DNA from: Bin5 sp965232575 | Lineage (GTDB): Bacteria; Chloroflexota; Anaerolineae; Caldilineales; Caldilineaceae | DNA: 64,000 nucleotides | NCBI GenBank assembly: GCA_965232575.1 | Contig: CBDDPZ010000009.1 | Location: 558,001 to 622,000, forward strand | Reading direction: 5' to 3' | In this document: piece after piece, positions 8,288 through 16,953 of the stretch | Position numbering within the stretch: the first letter of the stretch is position 1 | Layout: each line of letters starts with the position of its first letter | Notes under the pieces: generated by a model | What the model saw: the letters and a program-made list of their open reading frames with translations, nothing else | What the model was told of the DNA's origin: nothing | The model's database searches: none | Translations under genes and position numbers: made by a program

Positions 8288-9274
8288 CTATCCGTCCAGC
8301 TCAGTGCCTGCGCCCTGTTCCAGCGCCTTGCGGTAGACTACCCTGGCAACCGCCACATCCTGCACTGCCAGTCCAACCGACTTGAAGAAAGTGACCTCCT
8401 CGTCACTCTCACGTCCGGGCCGGTACCCTGCGATAATCGCTCCGATCTCCGCATGAATCTGGCTGGCATCGTACACACCGGCCTCGATCGGTCGGATCAG
8501 GTCACCCGCCTCAGCCAGGCTGGAATCCAAATGATCGACAACGACTTTGGCGCGTCGCAGGGTAACAGCATCCACTTCACTTGCGTACGGCAGGTGCGAT
8601 CCAATCCCTGAAATGTGGACGCCCGGCTGCAGCAGACCGCCGTCAAAAAGCGGCTCATGCGCGCTCGTGGCCGTGACCAGAATATCCGCCGCTTCTACAG
8701 CCATCGAGACCTCGGTCGTGGCCTCAGCGTCTACTCCGAAACTGCGCGTCAGGACGCCGGCCAGAGCATCCGCATTTGCCGCAGTCCGCGACAGGACAAA
8801 AACTTTTTCAACTGCCCGCTCACACAGCACTGCCTCAACCTGGTACGGAGCCTGCACACCGCTGCCGAAGATCGTCAGCGTCCGCGCATCCTCTCTCGCC
8901 AGATAGCGCGCCGCCACTCCCCCCGACGCCCCCGTCCGCATCGCCGTCAGATACCCGGCATCCATCAACGCCAGCAACGCGCCATTCCTGCCGTCGAAAA
9001 GCACTACATTCCCCTGGATCGCCGGCAGCCCTCGCCGCACTGGGTTCGTCCCGTAAAAGGAGATCAACTTGGCCCCCAGCGCATCCATCTCGCCGCCCAG
9101 ATACGCCGGCATCGACATCAGGCTCCCGTCATGCGGGGCAACTGGAATGTTTGCGCGCACCGGCAGTTCCGCATCTCCTTGATAGATAAGGCGATATGCC
9201 TCGGCCACCGCTTCGATTGCGTCCGGCATGTCCAACAGATTTTCAACGTCGCTCCGTGTCAACCAGAGAGGCAT
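8288..9274 (-). CDS. Ornithine cyclodeaminase / mu-crystallin family NAD-dependent enzyme
   Basis: 328 residues. The family includes ornithine cyclodeaminase, alanine dehydrogenase and imine reductases. Visible features are the N-terminal MPDAIEAVAEAYRLI helix, GAKLISFYG, the substrate-binding TAMRTGASGGVAARYLA, and the Rossmann loop GSGVQAPYQVEAV followed by a nucleotide-binding strand. The C-terminal FFKSVGLAVQD is typical of the family. Activity (cyclodeaminase versus ketimine reductase or amino-acid dehydrogenase) cannot be decided. First gene of the unit with the GNAT protein and anmK; divergent from the dehydrogenase at 9564. Confidence 0.88.
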   Translation of the reverse strand: MPLWLTRSDVENLLDMPDAIEAVAEAYRLIYQGDAELPVRANIPVAPHDGSLMSMPAYLGGEMDALGAKLISFYGTNPVRRGLPAIQGNVVLFDGRNGALLALMDAGYLTAMRTGASGGVAARYLAREDARTLTIFGSGVQAPYQVEAVLCERAVEKVFVLSRTAANADALAGVLTRSFGVDAEATTEVSMAVEAADILVTATSAHEPLFDGGLLQPGVHISGIGSHLPYASEVDAVTLRRAKVVVDHLDSSLAEAGDLIRPIEAGVYDASQIHAEIGAIIAGYRPGRESDEEVTFFKSVGLAVQDVAVARVVYRKALEQGAGTELDG

Positions 9275-9563
9275 TCTTTTTGAAGTCTCATGAGAATAGG
9301 ATTATCGGAAACCGGGATAGGATAGCACAGGGGCTAGGGCATAACAATTGCTAGGAATGGTAGAAGCAGTTACAATCTCTGAGCCCCAAGGAATCGAGGA
9401 GAATCCTCAGCCTTGCAGTGAGAAACCAAAGTCAATGCCAAGAGTTCGTGCGAACATAACGCTCGACGAGACAGACCAAGAGACTTCAACTTTGTGAACG
9501 GCTAGGAGAGTTGGCTCGATTTCAAGAGAAGCTAGTCCATGCCACCCATCCCGGAGGATTCCC

Positions 9564-10589
9564 ATGCCCACCGAACTCATCGCCCCTGCACGCGAAGAAG
9601 TCGCCTTCCGCGAATACGAAAGCCCGCCCCTCGCACCCGACCAGGTCCGCGTCCGCAGCCATTTCGGCGCCGCCAAACACGGCTCCGAAATGGCCATGTT
9701 CCAGGGCTACGCCGGCCATCGCGGCAACTACGACGGCGACTTACACATCTTTACCCAAGAAAGCCAGATGGTCAGGTACCCGAACGGCCTGGGTAACATG
9801 TGCGTCGGCGAAGTCATCGAAACCGGTAAATACGTTCAGGACATCGGCCTCGGCGAGACAGTCTTCGCCCACGGCTCCTTCCGCCAGGAGCACGTATGGC
9901 CCGCCGACCGCGCCCGCAAACTGCCCCTCGGCGTACCCTGGCAGGCCGCCGTCTGCCTCGACCCGGCCGACTTCGCCCTCGGCGCCGTCCGCGACGGCCA
10001 CATCCGCCTCGGCGACGGCGTCGCCGTCTTCGGTATGGGCGCCATCGGTCTCTTCGTCGTCCAACTCGCAAAACTCGCCGGCGCCTACCCCGTCATCGCC
10101 GTCGACCCCATCCCCCTGCGCCGCGACGTGGCCGAGGAGTGCGGAGCCGACATCGTCATGGACCCGACCTCCTGCGACGCCGGCCTGGAGATCAAGCTCG
10201 CCACCGACAAACGCGGCGCCGACGTATGCGTAGACTACAGCGGCCACTACAGCGCGTTACAGGCCGCCCTGCGCGGCGTCGCCTATCTCGGCACCGTCGT
10301 TGCCGGCGCCTGGCCCGGCAGATATCCCGCCGGCCTCGACCTCGGGGCCGAAGCCCACTTCAACCGCCCAACCATCGTCTTCTCCCGCGCCTGCAGCGAA
10401 CCCAACCCCGAATACCCCAACTGGGACGAGACCCGCCTCTTCTCAGTCGTCTGGCGCCTCCTCTGCGACGGCAGCCTCAAGTCGGAACCCGTCGTCCAAC
10501 CCGTCGTCCCCTTCGACGACCTGCTCGAGGCCTATCCCAAGATCGCAAACGCTCCTGAGGAAAACGTCAAACTCGGTGTAGCATTCTGA
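9564..10589 (+). CDS. Medium-chain dehydrogenase/reductase, zinc-independent type
   Basis: 341 residues with the MDR fold: an N-terminal GroES-like domain and a Rossmann domain with VFGMGAIGLFVVQLAKLAGA near residues 155-175. The usual catalytic zinc cysteine motif (GxCGSD) is replaced by GAAKHGSEMAMF, so it belongs to the zinc-less GTE/GSE group. A good ribosome site (GGAGG) precedes the ATG. It stands alone, divergent from the cyclodeaminase unit and convergent with the enolase-superfamily gene, separated from it by a strong hairpin. Probably oxidises or reduces a sugar alcohol or sugar acid, by analogy with its neighbourhood. Confidence 0.85.
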   Translation: MPTELIAPAREEVAFREYESPPLAPDQVRVRSHFGAAKHGSEMAMFQGYAGHRGNYDGDLHIFTQESQMVRYPNGLGNMCVGEVIETGKYVQDIGLGETVFAHGSFRQEHVWPADRARKLPLGVPWQAAVCLDPADFALGAVRDGHIRLGDGVAVFGMGAIGLFVVQLAKLAGAYPVIAVDPIPLRRDVAEECGADIVMDPTSCDAGLEIKLATDKRGADVCVDYSGHYSALQAALRGVAYLGTVVAGAWPGRYPAGLDLGAEAHFNRPTIVFSRACSEPNPEYPNWDETRLFSVVWRLLCDGSLKSEPVVQPVVPFDDLLEAYPKIANAPEENVKLGVAF

Positions 10590-10603
10590 AAACACCTCTA
10601 TGC

Positions 10604-10639
10604 AAGGCGCTGCGAGGAATCGTTCCCCGCAGCGCCTTT
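10604..10639. terminator. Bidirectional terminator hairpin
   Basis: AAGGCGCTGCG (10604-10614) pairs perfectly with CGCAGCGCCTT (10628-10638). The stem continues after one mismatch with GGAA/TTCC around a TCG loop. It sits between two convergent genes and can stop transcription from both sides. The T-run is short (3). Confidence 0.75.
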
Positions 10640-10686
10640 CCAACTCTTTAGCTTTCTCCGCTTGCCGCGCCCGCCCTCTTCTCCGA

Positions 10687-11838
10687 TCACACGAGATTAT
10701 CCTCTATATAGTCCCAGTTGATGCGGTAACCCATTCCAGGCTCCTGCGGCAGATGAACATGCCCCTCGCTGTCCATCCTGTCTCCAATATCCTCCAGATA
10801 GGGCAGCGCTGTATTGCAGTCAATGCCCGGCGCCAGCAGCCCGCGTTCGTAATACTCGCAAGTGTCCTCACTCGTCGAACCCAGGATCTGCAAGTTGGCG
10901 AACCCACTCATATGAATCTCGCACTTGATGCCAAACGCCTCTGCCACTGCAACCATCTTGCGCACGCCCGTGATGCCGCCGCGCAGAACGTCGATCCGCG
11001 TCATGTCCGACGCGCCCCGCAGGATCCAGTCAGCGCGCGAATACAAACTCCCCGCCGCAATTTCCGGCGAAAGAATCGGAATGTCCAACTCACGGCAAAG
11101 CTTGATGTAGGGCTGCACTCGGTACTCATTCATCGGGTGCTCATACCAGTAGAAGTCCAGCTCCTCCAGCACGCGCCCCACCTTGTACGCCTCCTCATAC
11201 GTCCGATACGTGCCCCACGGATCGTAGCTCAGCACCATGTCAGCGCCGACCGCTGCCCTCACCGCCCGGCAAACTTCGATGTCCTTCTCAATATGCGAAG
11301 GCCGTCCCGGTACCGCCTCCTTCGTCACCGGATTCCAGAAATAATAGGGGTGAATCTTATAATGCGTATATCCCTCCTCCTTACACGCCGCAGCATGCTC
11401 CGCATACTCTTCCACGCTTCCCATATTCGGAAACGTGCTCGCATATGCCTTCACCTTATCGCGGCACCCGCCCAGCAGCTTATACAACGGCAGCCCCACC
11501 GCCCGCGCCTGCAAGTCCCACAGCGCGCAATCAAGCGCGCTCAGCAAATGCTCAGGCACGTTCGCGACCCACATCCAGTGCCAGAACCGCTCACGGTCAT
11601 ACGGGTCCTCCCCCAAAACCATATTCTTGAGCCGCCCCTCCATCTGCGCCCGGTCCTCCGGCGTCAGCCCGTCAGCGTCCCCATGGCCGTGCCCGCCAAA
11701 GTAATAACCCTCCGCGCCCTCATCGGTGATTACCTTGATCAGCGTCTGCGTCACCTCACGCGGAAAATGAAACCTCCCCTGATGAAACTGCTCCCGCACA
11801 ACCCGAAACGGGACAACTTGAATGTCTACGATCTTCAT
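10687..11838 (-). CDS. Enolase-superfamily dehydratase (mandelate racemase/muconate lactonizing family)
   Basis: 383 residues. Capping domain at the N-terminus, then a TIM barrel. Catalytic-type residues visible along the barrel: THYKIHPYYFW (K-x-H at the second strand), SYDPWGTY and YEHPMNE (metal ligands Asp and Glu), SPEIAAGS (third acidic ligand), DVLRGGITG and a late HMSGFANLQ carrying a His. K-x-H rather than K-x-K points to an acid-sugar dehydratase rather than a racemase; the sugar is unknown. Just upstream on the same strand is a DapA-like aldolase, so a dehydratase-aldolase route from a sugar acid to a keto acid and an aldehyde is plausible. Order of transcription: aldolase, then this gene. 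Confidence 0.85.
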   Translation of the reverse strand: MKIVDIQVVPFRVVREQFHQGRFHFPREVTQTLIKVITDEGAEGYYFGGHGHGDADGLTPEDRAQMEGRLKNMVLGEDPYDRERFWHWMWVANVPEHLLSALDCALWDLQARAVGLPLYKLLGGCRDKVKAYASTFPNMGSVEEYAEHAAACKEEGYTHYKIHPYYFWNPVTKEAVPGRPSHIEKDIEVCRAVRAAVGADMVLSYDPWGTYRTYEEAYKVGRVLEELDFYWYEHPMNEYRVQPYIKLCRELDIPILSPEIAAGSLYSRADWILRGASDMTRIDVLRGGITGVRKMVAVAEAFGIKCEIHMSGFANLQILGSTSEDTCEYYERGLLAPGIDCNTALPYLEDIGDRMDSEGHVHLPQEPGMGYRINWDYIEDNLV

Positions 11839-11981
11839 CGAATTTCCACCTTCCCTCTCATGAAAGTTATGTGTGACTACAACTCTGTCCAGCCGCCTTC
11901 TCTCTCCTCACCTTTTAGGGCGGTCGGGCCATGGGCCCTCCCTTGTGCGGGGGGATTCCCCCCGCAACGCCCCCCTTCAAA

Positions 11982-12881
11982 TCACGCCCCGCCGTTCGGA
12001 TAAAGTTCTCCCAAAAGCATACTCAGCTCTTCCCTCATCAACGAGTCCATCGACGCTGCCGGCGCCCGCACAACCGCTGTCCGAATCACACCGCGGTGAG
12101 CGAGAATCTCCTTGTGGACCCCATGAAAGAGGCCTGCTCCTTGCGCCGCTAGGCGGGCAATCGGCACCAAATACCTGTTAAACGTTTCCCAAGCGCCCGC
12201 CTCGTCACCGGCCCGGACCCGGTTCCAGATATCCACGAACGCCTCCGGCTGCGTACAGAACGGCATTGTCCCTACCGAACCTCGGCGCATCTCCTCAATG
12301 AAGTAACCGCCACCCGCGCCCCCGAAAATCGTCAGTACATCTCCTGCCTCCTCCGACATCGCCGCCACCTTCTCCACAACCGGAAAACTCTCCACCTTGA
12401 TGTACTGGACCCACTCACACTCCTCCGCCAACCGGCGTGCCAGACCCGCAGATATCGGCGAGGCCGCCACATCCTGGACGAAAATCGGCAGCGGCACCGC
12501 ATCAGAAATGGCACGGTAATATGCCAGCACCTCATCCGCGCCGGCCGGAAAGAACGAAGGCGGCAGCACCATCAACGAGTCCGCCCCATTCTCATGCGCC
12601 ATCCGGCTGTAATGCACCGCCAGGTCCGTCCCATTCGCCCCCGTGTTGATAACCACCGGAACACGTCCCGCCACCTGGTCCACGACGATGCGCGTCATCC
12701 GCGCTCGTTCCGCCTCGGTAAGCTTGTAGACTTCGCTCCCCAAGGCAACGCCCAACCCGTGAACTCCCGCATCGAGATTGAAATCAATCAGCCGCCGCAG
12801 GCTCTCCTCGTCGATCTGCGACTCTTCGTCAAAGGGCGTGACCAGGATCGGATACACACCCTGCATCGTGCTGGTCGGCAT
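11982..12881 (-). CDS. DapA-family class I aldolase / lyase
   Basis: 299 residues, (beta/alpha)8 fold of the dihydrodipicolinate synthase / N-acetylneuraminate lyase family. Seen: GVYPILVTPFDEE, GLGVALGSEVYKLTEAER, a Schiff-base lysine in QYIKVES, and GGAGGGYFIEE. The tyrosine of the DHDPS triad (PYYN) appears as PPSFFPAG, so lysine biosynthesis is unlikely and a 2-keto-3-deoxy sugar acid aldolase or dehydratase role fits better. A strong ribosome site (GGAGGAGAAGAG) precedes the ATG. It is followed 143 bp later by the enolase-superfamily dehydratase, a common pairing for hexonate or galactarate breakdown. Confidence 0.87.
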   Translation of the reverse strand: MPTSTMQGVYPILVTPFDEESQIDEESLRRLIDFNLDAGVHGLGVALGSEVYKLTEAERARMTRIVVDQVAGRVPVVINTGANGTDLAVHYSRMAHENGADSLMVLPPSFFPAGADEVLAYYRAISDAVPLPIFVQDVAASPISAGLARRLAEECEWVQYIKVESFPVVEKVAAMSEEAGDVLTIFGGAGGGYFIEEMRRGSVGTMPFCTQPEAFVDIWNRVRAGDEAGAWETFNRYLVPIARLAAQGAGLFHGVHKEILAHRGVIRTAVVRAPAASMDSLMREELSMLLGELYPNGGA

Positions 12882-13000
12882 CTCTTCTCCTCCCGAATAT
12901 CTGCTTTGCAGCGATTACGACTAAGTACGCTTTCAGCATCTTGCCGTCAGTCCCACAGAAAAGCAAACCCGCCCTCAGCTTTTCTCTGCCGCCTATCCTC

Positions 13001-13121
13001 TTTCCGTTGGGTGCATCCCAGATTTGGGGTTGCCAGGAGTAGCCTGCCACAGGTCCCAGGGTAACTCCCCAGAGGTAGCCAGAAACTCACCCCCATTTGG
13101 GGATGCACCCTTTTCCGTTGG
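13001..13121. mobile_element. MITE-like element, copy 1, with flanking direct repeat
   Basis: A 101-bp body (13011-13111) starts GTGCATCCCAGATTTGGGG and ends CCCCATTTGGGGATGCACCC, so the ends form an imperfect terminal inverted repeat of about 20 bp. The 10-bp sequence TTTCCGTTGG occurs directly before (13001-13010) and after it (13112-13121), as expected for a target-site duplication. There is no coding capacity. Related copies lie at 29889-30015 and, as one end only, at 28567-28590. Confidence 0.7.
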
Positions 13122-13126
13122 AGTTG

Positions 13127-13155
13127 TTGAATCTCTACATCGGCTATGCTATGAT
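13127..13155 (+). promoter_or_regulatory. Sigma-70 promoter of the ThuA gene
   Basis: TTGAAT (13127-13132) and TATGAT (13150-13155) with 17-bp spacing and an extended -10 (TGC immediately before). It begins 6 bp after the direct repeat flanking the small element, so the insertion sits immediately upstream of the -35 box. Confidence 0.65.
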
Positions 13156-13247
13156 TCCATAACCCTCCTTAAATCCCGCCCGGAACGGCATCTGCACGCT
13201 CAAAAACGCAAGGACGCCGCCCGGCACGCCAAATGAAAGGCAGACCA

Positions 13248-13904
13248 ATGACGAACGTCCTCGTGCTCTCTGGTACCAATCACGGCTTCGCCGCCAGCGC
13301 CGAAGTCATCGGTGGATTCCTCGGCGACACCCCCGCCATCAACGTCACTCTCACCGACGATAAAGGCATCTTCGTCTCGCCCGGCCTGGCCGAATATGAC
13401 GCCTGTGTACTCGGCTCCGGCTTCACCCGCTCCGAACGCCATGACGACGGCTCCGTCACCTATCACGCCGAGCTCACGAAAGATCAGGAAGAAGGTCTCT
13501 TTCAGTTCGTCGCCGGCGGCAAAGGACTGGTCGGCGTCCACGGCACCGGCTGGTGGATCGGTGGCAAAGCCGCAAACCTGCTCGGCGGGCACGCCAACTG
13601 GCATCCCCCGGGATTGACCTTCACCGTAAACATAGACGACTCTTCCCACCCGGTCACACAAGGTATCGCCGACTTTGAAGTTGAGGACGAGATCTACATG
13701 TCAGCATGGGACCCCGCCATCCACGTTTTGGCTACCGCGCAGTGGGCCGACAAAGCGCACCCTATGGCCTGGGTAAAGCCCTATGGCGAGGGACGCGTCT
13801 TCTACACTACGCTGGGCCATACCTCCGATACCTTCACGCGTCCCGCCATGCAGCAAATGATGCGGCAAGGCACGCACTGGGCTGCTAACGGAGCCGCCGC
13901 CTGA
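13248..13904 (+). CDS. ThuA-like domain protein
   Basis: 218 residues with the glutamine-amidotransferase-like ThuA fold: VLVLSGTNHGFAASAEVIGGFL at the start, HGTGWWIGG around residue 100, HPVTQGIADFEVEDEIYMS, and PMAWVKPYGEGRVFYTTLGH near the end. The family is linked to disaccharide and 3-keto-sugar metabolism in alpha-proteobacteria; its chemistry is not settled. ATG 13248 is preferred to ATG 13233 because AAAGG lies 8 nt before it. The stop overlaps the frame of the following transporter. Confidence 0.87.
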   Translation: MTNVLVLSGTNHGFAASAEVIGGFLGDTPAINVTLTDDKGIFVSPGLAEYDACVLGSGFTRSERHDDGSVTYHAELTKDQEEGLFQFVAGGKGLVGVHGTGWWIGGKAANLLGGHANWHPPGLTFTVNIDDSSHPVTQGIADFEVEDEIYMSAWDPAIHVLATAQWADKAHPMAWVKPYGEGRVFYTTLGHTSDTFTRPAMQQMMRQGTHWAANGAAA

Positions 13905-13981
13905 CGTATCCGGAGCAGGGCAGCGTCGGCCTGCTGGCTCCCCTGGCACAACCGAACTACCGGCATCTCCTGCTCAGCAGT

Positions 13982-15136
13982 GTGCTCTGGTGGCAGACCT
14001 ACTCCATCTGGGTCATTGTAGCAGGAATCGTGGTCCTGGACATGACCGACTCCGCGCTGGCCGTGGCCCTGCTCACTTTCTGGCGCCGCGCCGCCCAGCT
14101 CATCTTCGGCGGATTCGCCGGCTTCATCGGTGACCGGCTCGGTAGACGAAACACGCTGACGCTGAGTCAGGCCGTTATCTTCGGCTCTTGCCTCGCGCTC
14201 CTTCTTCTCTTTGCAGAGGAAAGGCTGACCGCCTGGCAGATCACAGCCGCCGCATTCATCATCGGCGCCGCCTGGACAGTCGACGCGCCTGCACGGTCCG
14301 CACTCGTGCCCGACCTTCTTGGCGACAGGCTCACCGCCGATGCCATGCTGTTGGAGAGCTTTACCCACAGCATTCTCTTAGGCGCCGGCGCCTACGTTGC
14401 CGGTTGGCTGCTTGAATACTTCGGGACCGCCGCCGGCCTCAGCGCGCTCATCGCCCTGACTGGCCTCAATCTGGCTCTGTTGGTCTGGTTGGGACGAGAG
14501 CAAGTGCCGCAGACCAATCCGGTGGCCGAGGGCGGCGTATGGCAGTCAATCGGCGAAGGCATCGCCTATGTCCGCAGCAACCGCCAAATGCTGGTCGTCG
14601 TCCTCGTATCCGCTCTCATTAACATTATGGTCTTTCCGGCCCTGAGTCTGTTGCCTGTCTTCGCCCGCGATGTCTTCGATAGAAGCGCTATCGGACTGGG
14701 CATGTTAAACGGAAGCTTCGGCCTTGGCAGCTTCGTCGGTCTGTTCTTGACCCACCGCCTACGTCGCCGTCTTTCCTTCTACTGGATCTTTGCCGCCGGG
14801 TCGCTGCTCCAATGTCTTGCCTGGGCTGTCTTTGCACTCTCTCCGCTCTTCAATTTGGCCCTGCTGCTGCTTTTCCTGGCCGGTGTGGGGCAAGCAAGTT
14901 TCTATACCATGCGCAACGTCATCCTGCTTACCACAGCCAGCAATGAAATGCGCGGCCGCGCCATGAGCACAGTAGCCCTGAGCCAGGGAATCGGTTTGCC
15001 TGGAGAACTGGTAACCGGCTCGCTCGCTGAATCGGCCGGCCCCCGATTTGCAGTATCAGTCCAGGGAATCCTGGCCGCCTTCGCAACGCTCGCTATCATA
15101 TTGCGGGGAAAGAACGGTCGCCCAGCCAACCTTTGA
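13982..15136 (+). CDS. Major facilitator superfamily transporter
   Basis: 384 residues from GTG 13982, about 11-12 hydrophobic helices, with the MFS loop motif GFIGDRLGRRNTL between helices 2 and 3. Resembles the EntS/DHA-type single-drug or metabolite exporters. The frame is open upstream to 13889, and its translation there (LAQPNYRHLLLSS) looks like a normal MFS N-terminus, yet contains no ATG, GTG or TTG. A CTG at 13901 overlaps the ThuA stop codon and could be the real coupled start. Substrate unknown; probably moves a metabolite of the ThuA/585-residue protein unit. Confidence 0.88.
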   Translation: MLWWQTYSIWVIVAGIVVLDMTDSALAVALLTFWRRAAQLIFGGFAGFIGDRLGRRNTLTLSQAVIFGSCLALLLLFAEERLTAWQITAAAFIIGAAWTVDAPARSALVPDLLGDRLTADAMLLESFTHSILLGAGAYVAGWLLEYFGTAAGLSALIALTGLNLALLVWLGREQVPQTNPVAEGGVWQSIGEGIAYVRSNRQMLVVVLVSALINIMVFPALSLLPVFARDVFDRSAIGLGMLNGSFGLGSFVGLFLTHRLRRRLSFYWIFAAGSLLQCLAWAVFALSPLFNLALLLLFLAGVGQASFYTMRNVILLTTASNEMRGRAMSTVALSQGIGLPGELVTGSLAESAGPRFAVSVQGILAAFATLAIILRGKNGRPANL

Positions 15137-15195
15137 TGAATTGTAGTCTATCATTCGAGAAAAACTTTCTTTACCCAAACTGAGGGACTTACCAA

Positions 15196-16953
15196 ATGAC
15201 CACCACACTTGACATCAAAACACCAATGCCTCCGCCCCACTGGGCCCTCCTCCAAAGAAGACTCCTCCGCGAGCAGGCCGAAGGCTGCCGCGCCTTCTTC
15301 GACCACTACTTTGACGTCCGCGGCTACCTCCTCTGCGTGCCTCGCTGGGGCGGCGACGACGGTCCCGACGATGCCGCCGAAAACATCCTCAACTGGACCA
15401 TGCTCCACGCACTCGGCGCCGACGACGACATCCTCGACCTTTACAAACTTGGCTGGGAAGGCCACCTCCAGCAGTACACTGAAGCCAAGACAGTTGAAGT
15501 GCCCATGGCCCGTGACGGCATGTACTACAAAGAATTCCCTGTCATGTTCGACTGGTTCCACAACGGTGAAGGCTTCTCCGCCTTCTTCCTCCAGGGCCTC
15601 TCCGACCCCGACGACCCCAAGTTTCAACGCCGCTGCCGCCGCTTTGCCGGTTTCTACATGGACGAAGACCCGCAGGCCAAAAACTACGACCCTGAGCACA
15701 AGCTGATTCGCAGCATGTTCAACGGCAGCCGCGGACCCCTCCTCCGCAAGGCCACCGGCCTCGATTGGGCCGGCGACCCCATCGAAGTGGAAGGCCGCTT
15801 CCGCCTCGGACACGGCGAACGCAGCTACGACGAAATGATCGCCCACTTCAAGGACTACAACGACGTCGTCGGCGACCACCCCATCAACATGGCTGCCACC
15901 ATATTGCCGCTCAACGCCTTTATGCTCGGCCACGAGGAAAAATACCGACAGTGGATCATCGACTATGTCGACCAGTGGGTCGAGCGCACGAAACAGAACG
16001 GCGGCATCATTCCAACAAACGTCGGCCTCGACAATGTTATCGGCAGCGAATGTGACGGCCGCTGGTACGGCGGCGTCTACGGCTGGGGTTTCACCGTCAC
16101 AGTCCCCCAGACCGGCGAGCTGGCCCACCGCACCTACTTCCACACTCGCGCCATCCACGGCTTCGGTAACGCCACTTTACTGACAGGCGATCAACGCTAC
16201 GCCAATTCCTGGCGCGGCGTCATCGACCACGTCAACAGCAACGCGAGAGAGATCGACGGCCGCCTCAAATATCCCAATGCCTACGGCGACTACTTCGGCG
16301 AGGAAGACTGGTACGACTTTCAGGACGAACCCTTCACCTCCGGGGCGCTCGAAGTCTACTACTGGTCCATGAATCCCGACCACAAAGACCTCCTCGCAGG
16401 AGACCCCTGGATCCAGTACCTTGAAGGCGGCAACCCCGGCTTTCCCGAGCAGGCGCTCCTGGCCGACTTCGAAAAACTCAGACACAATCTGGAAGTCATG
16501 CGAGCCGACACCGCCACCCCCGACACGCGCCTCTCCGACGATATGAACCACATCAACCCGGCCGTCACCGAAAACCTGACGAAGCTCATGCTCGGCGGGC
16601 TGCCCACAGGCCGTACCGGCGGCCCTCTCCACTGCCGCCTGCGCTACTTCGACCCCGAACGCAGACGCGCCGGCATCCCCTCGGACGTGGCCGCGCTCGT
16701 CGAAAACCTGACCGCCGACACCGTGACCGTAACACTCGTAAACACCGGCCAGGTATCCTCCCGCCGCATTACGGTCCAGGGTGGCGCCTACGCCGAACAC
16801 CGGTTCAAATCGGTCACCGCCAACGGGCAGAAAGTCGAAATCGACAACGACACATTTGAAGTCAACATCGGCCCCGGCTGCGGAGCCAGGCTCGAAATCA
16901 AGACCGACCGCTACGCCAACACACCCACTCTGGCCTTCCCTTGGCGAAGGTGA
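15196..16953 (+). CDS. Orphan 585-residue protein, probable alpha/alpha-barrel glycosidase-like
   Basis: I do not recognise a named family. Residues about 1-450 are rich in aromatic and acidic motifs typical of six-hairpin (alpha/alpha) barrels: LLCVPRWGGDDGPDDAAENI, FDWFHNGEGFSAFF, ECDGRWYGGVYGWGF, YFGEEDWYDFQDEP. The last 110 residues form a beta-rich domain (VTLVNTGQVSSRRITVQGG) like those that close many glycoside hydrolases. No signal peptide, so it is cytoplasmic. It follows the MFS transporter by 59 bp on the same strand, which suggests it acts on an imported carbohydrate or a heparin/uronate-like substrate. Function remains a guess. Confidence 0.75.
   Translation: MTTTLDIKTPMPPPHWALLQRRLLREQAEGCRAFFDHYFDVRGYLLCVPRWGGDDGPDDAAENILNWTMLHALGADDDILDLYKLGWEGHLQQYTEAKTVEVPMARDGMYYKEFPVMFDWFHNGEGFSAFFLQGLSDPDDPKFQRRCRRFAGFYMDEDPQAKNYDPEHKLIRSMFNGSRGPLLRKATGLDWAGDPIEVEGRFRLGHGERSYDEMIAHFKDYNDVVGDHPINMAATILPLNAFMLGHEEKYRQWIIDYVDQWVERTKQNGGIIPTNVGLDNVIGSECDGRWYGGVYGWGFTVTVPQTGELAHRTYFHTRAIHGFGNATLLTGDQRYANSWRGVIDHVNSNAREIDGRLKYPNAYGDYFGEEDWYDFQDEPFTSGALEVYYWSMNPDHKDLLAGDPWIQYLEGGNPGFPEQALLADFEKLRHNLEVMRADTATPDTRLSDDMNHINPAVTENLTKLMLGGLPTGRTGGPLHCRLRYFDPERRRAGIPSDVAALVENLTADTVTVTLVNTGQVSSRRITVQGGAYAEHRFKSVTANGQKVEIDNDTFEVNIGPGCGARLEIKTDRYANTPTLAFPWRR

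Larger units (their letters stand above)
12882..13247. other. Divergent intergenic region carrying a small repeat element
   Basis: 366 bp between the aldolase gene (minus) and the ThuA gene (plus). It holds the 101-bp inverted-repeat element with its flanking direct repeats at 13001-13121 and a plus-strand promoter at 13127-13155. Nothing else coding is apparent. Confidence 0.6.

Noticed and set aside
10600..12003. 467-codon plus-strand open frame
   Set aside because: Antisense to the enolase-superfamily gene and crosses a terminator.
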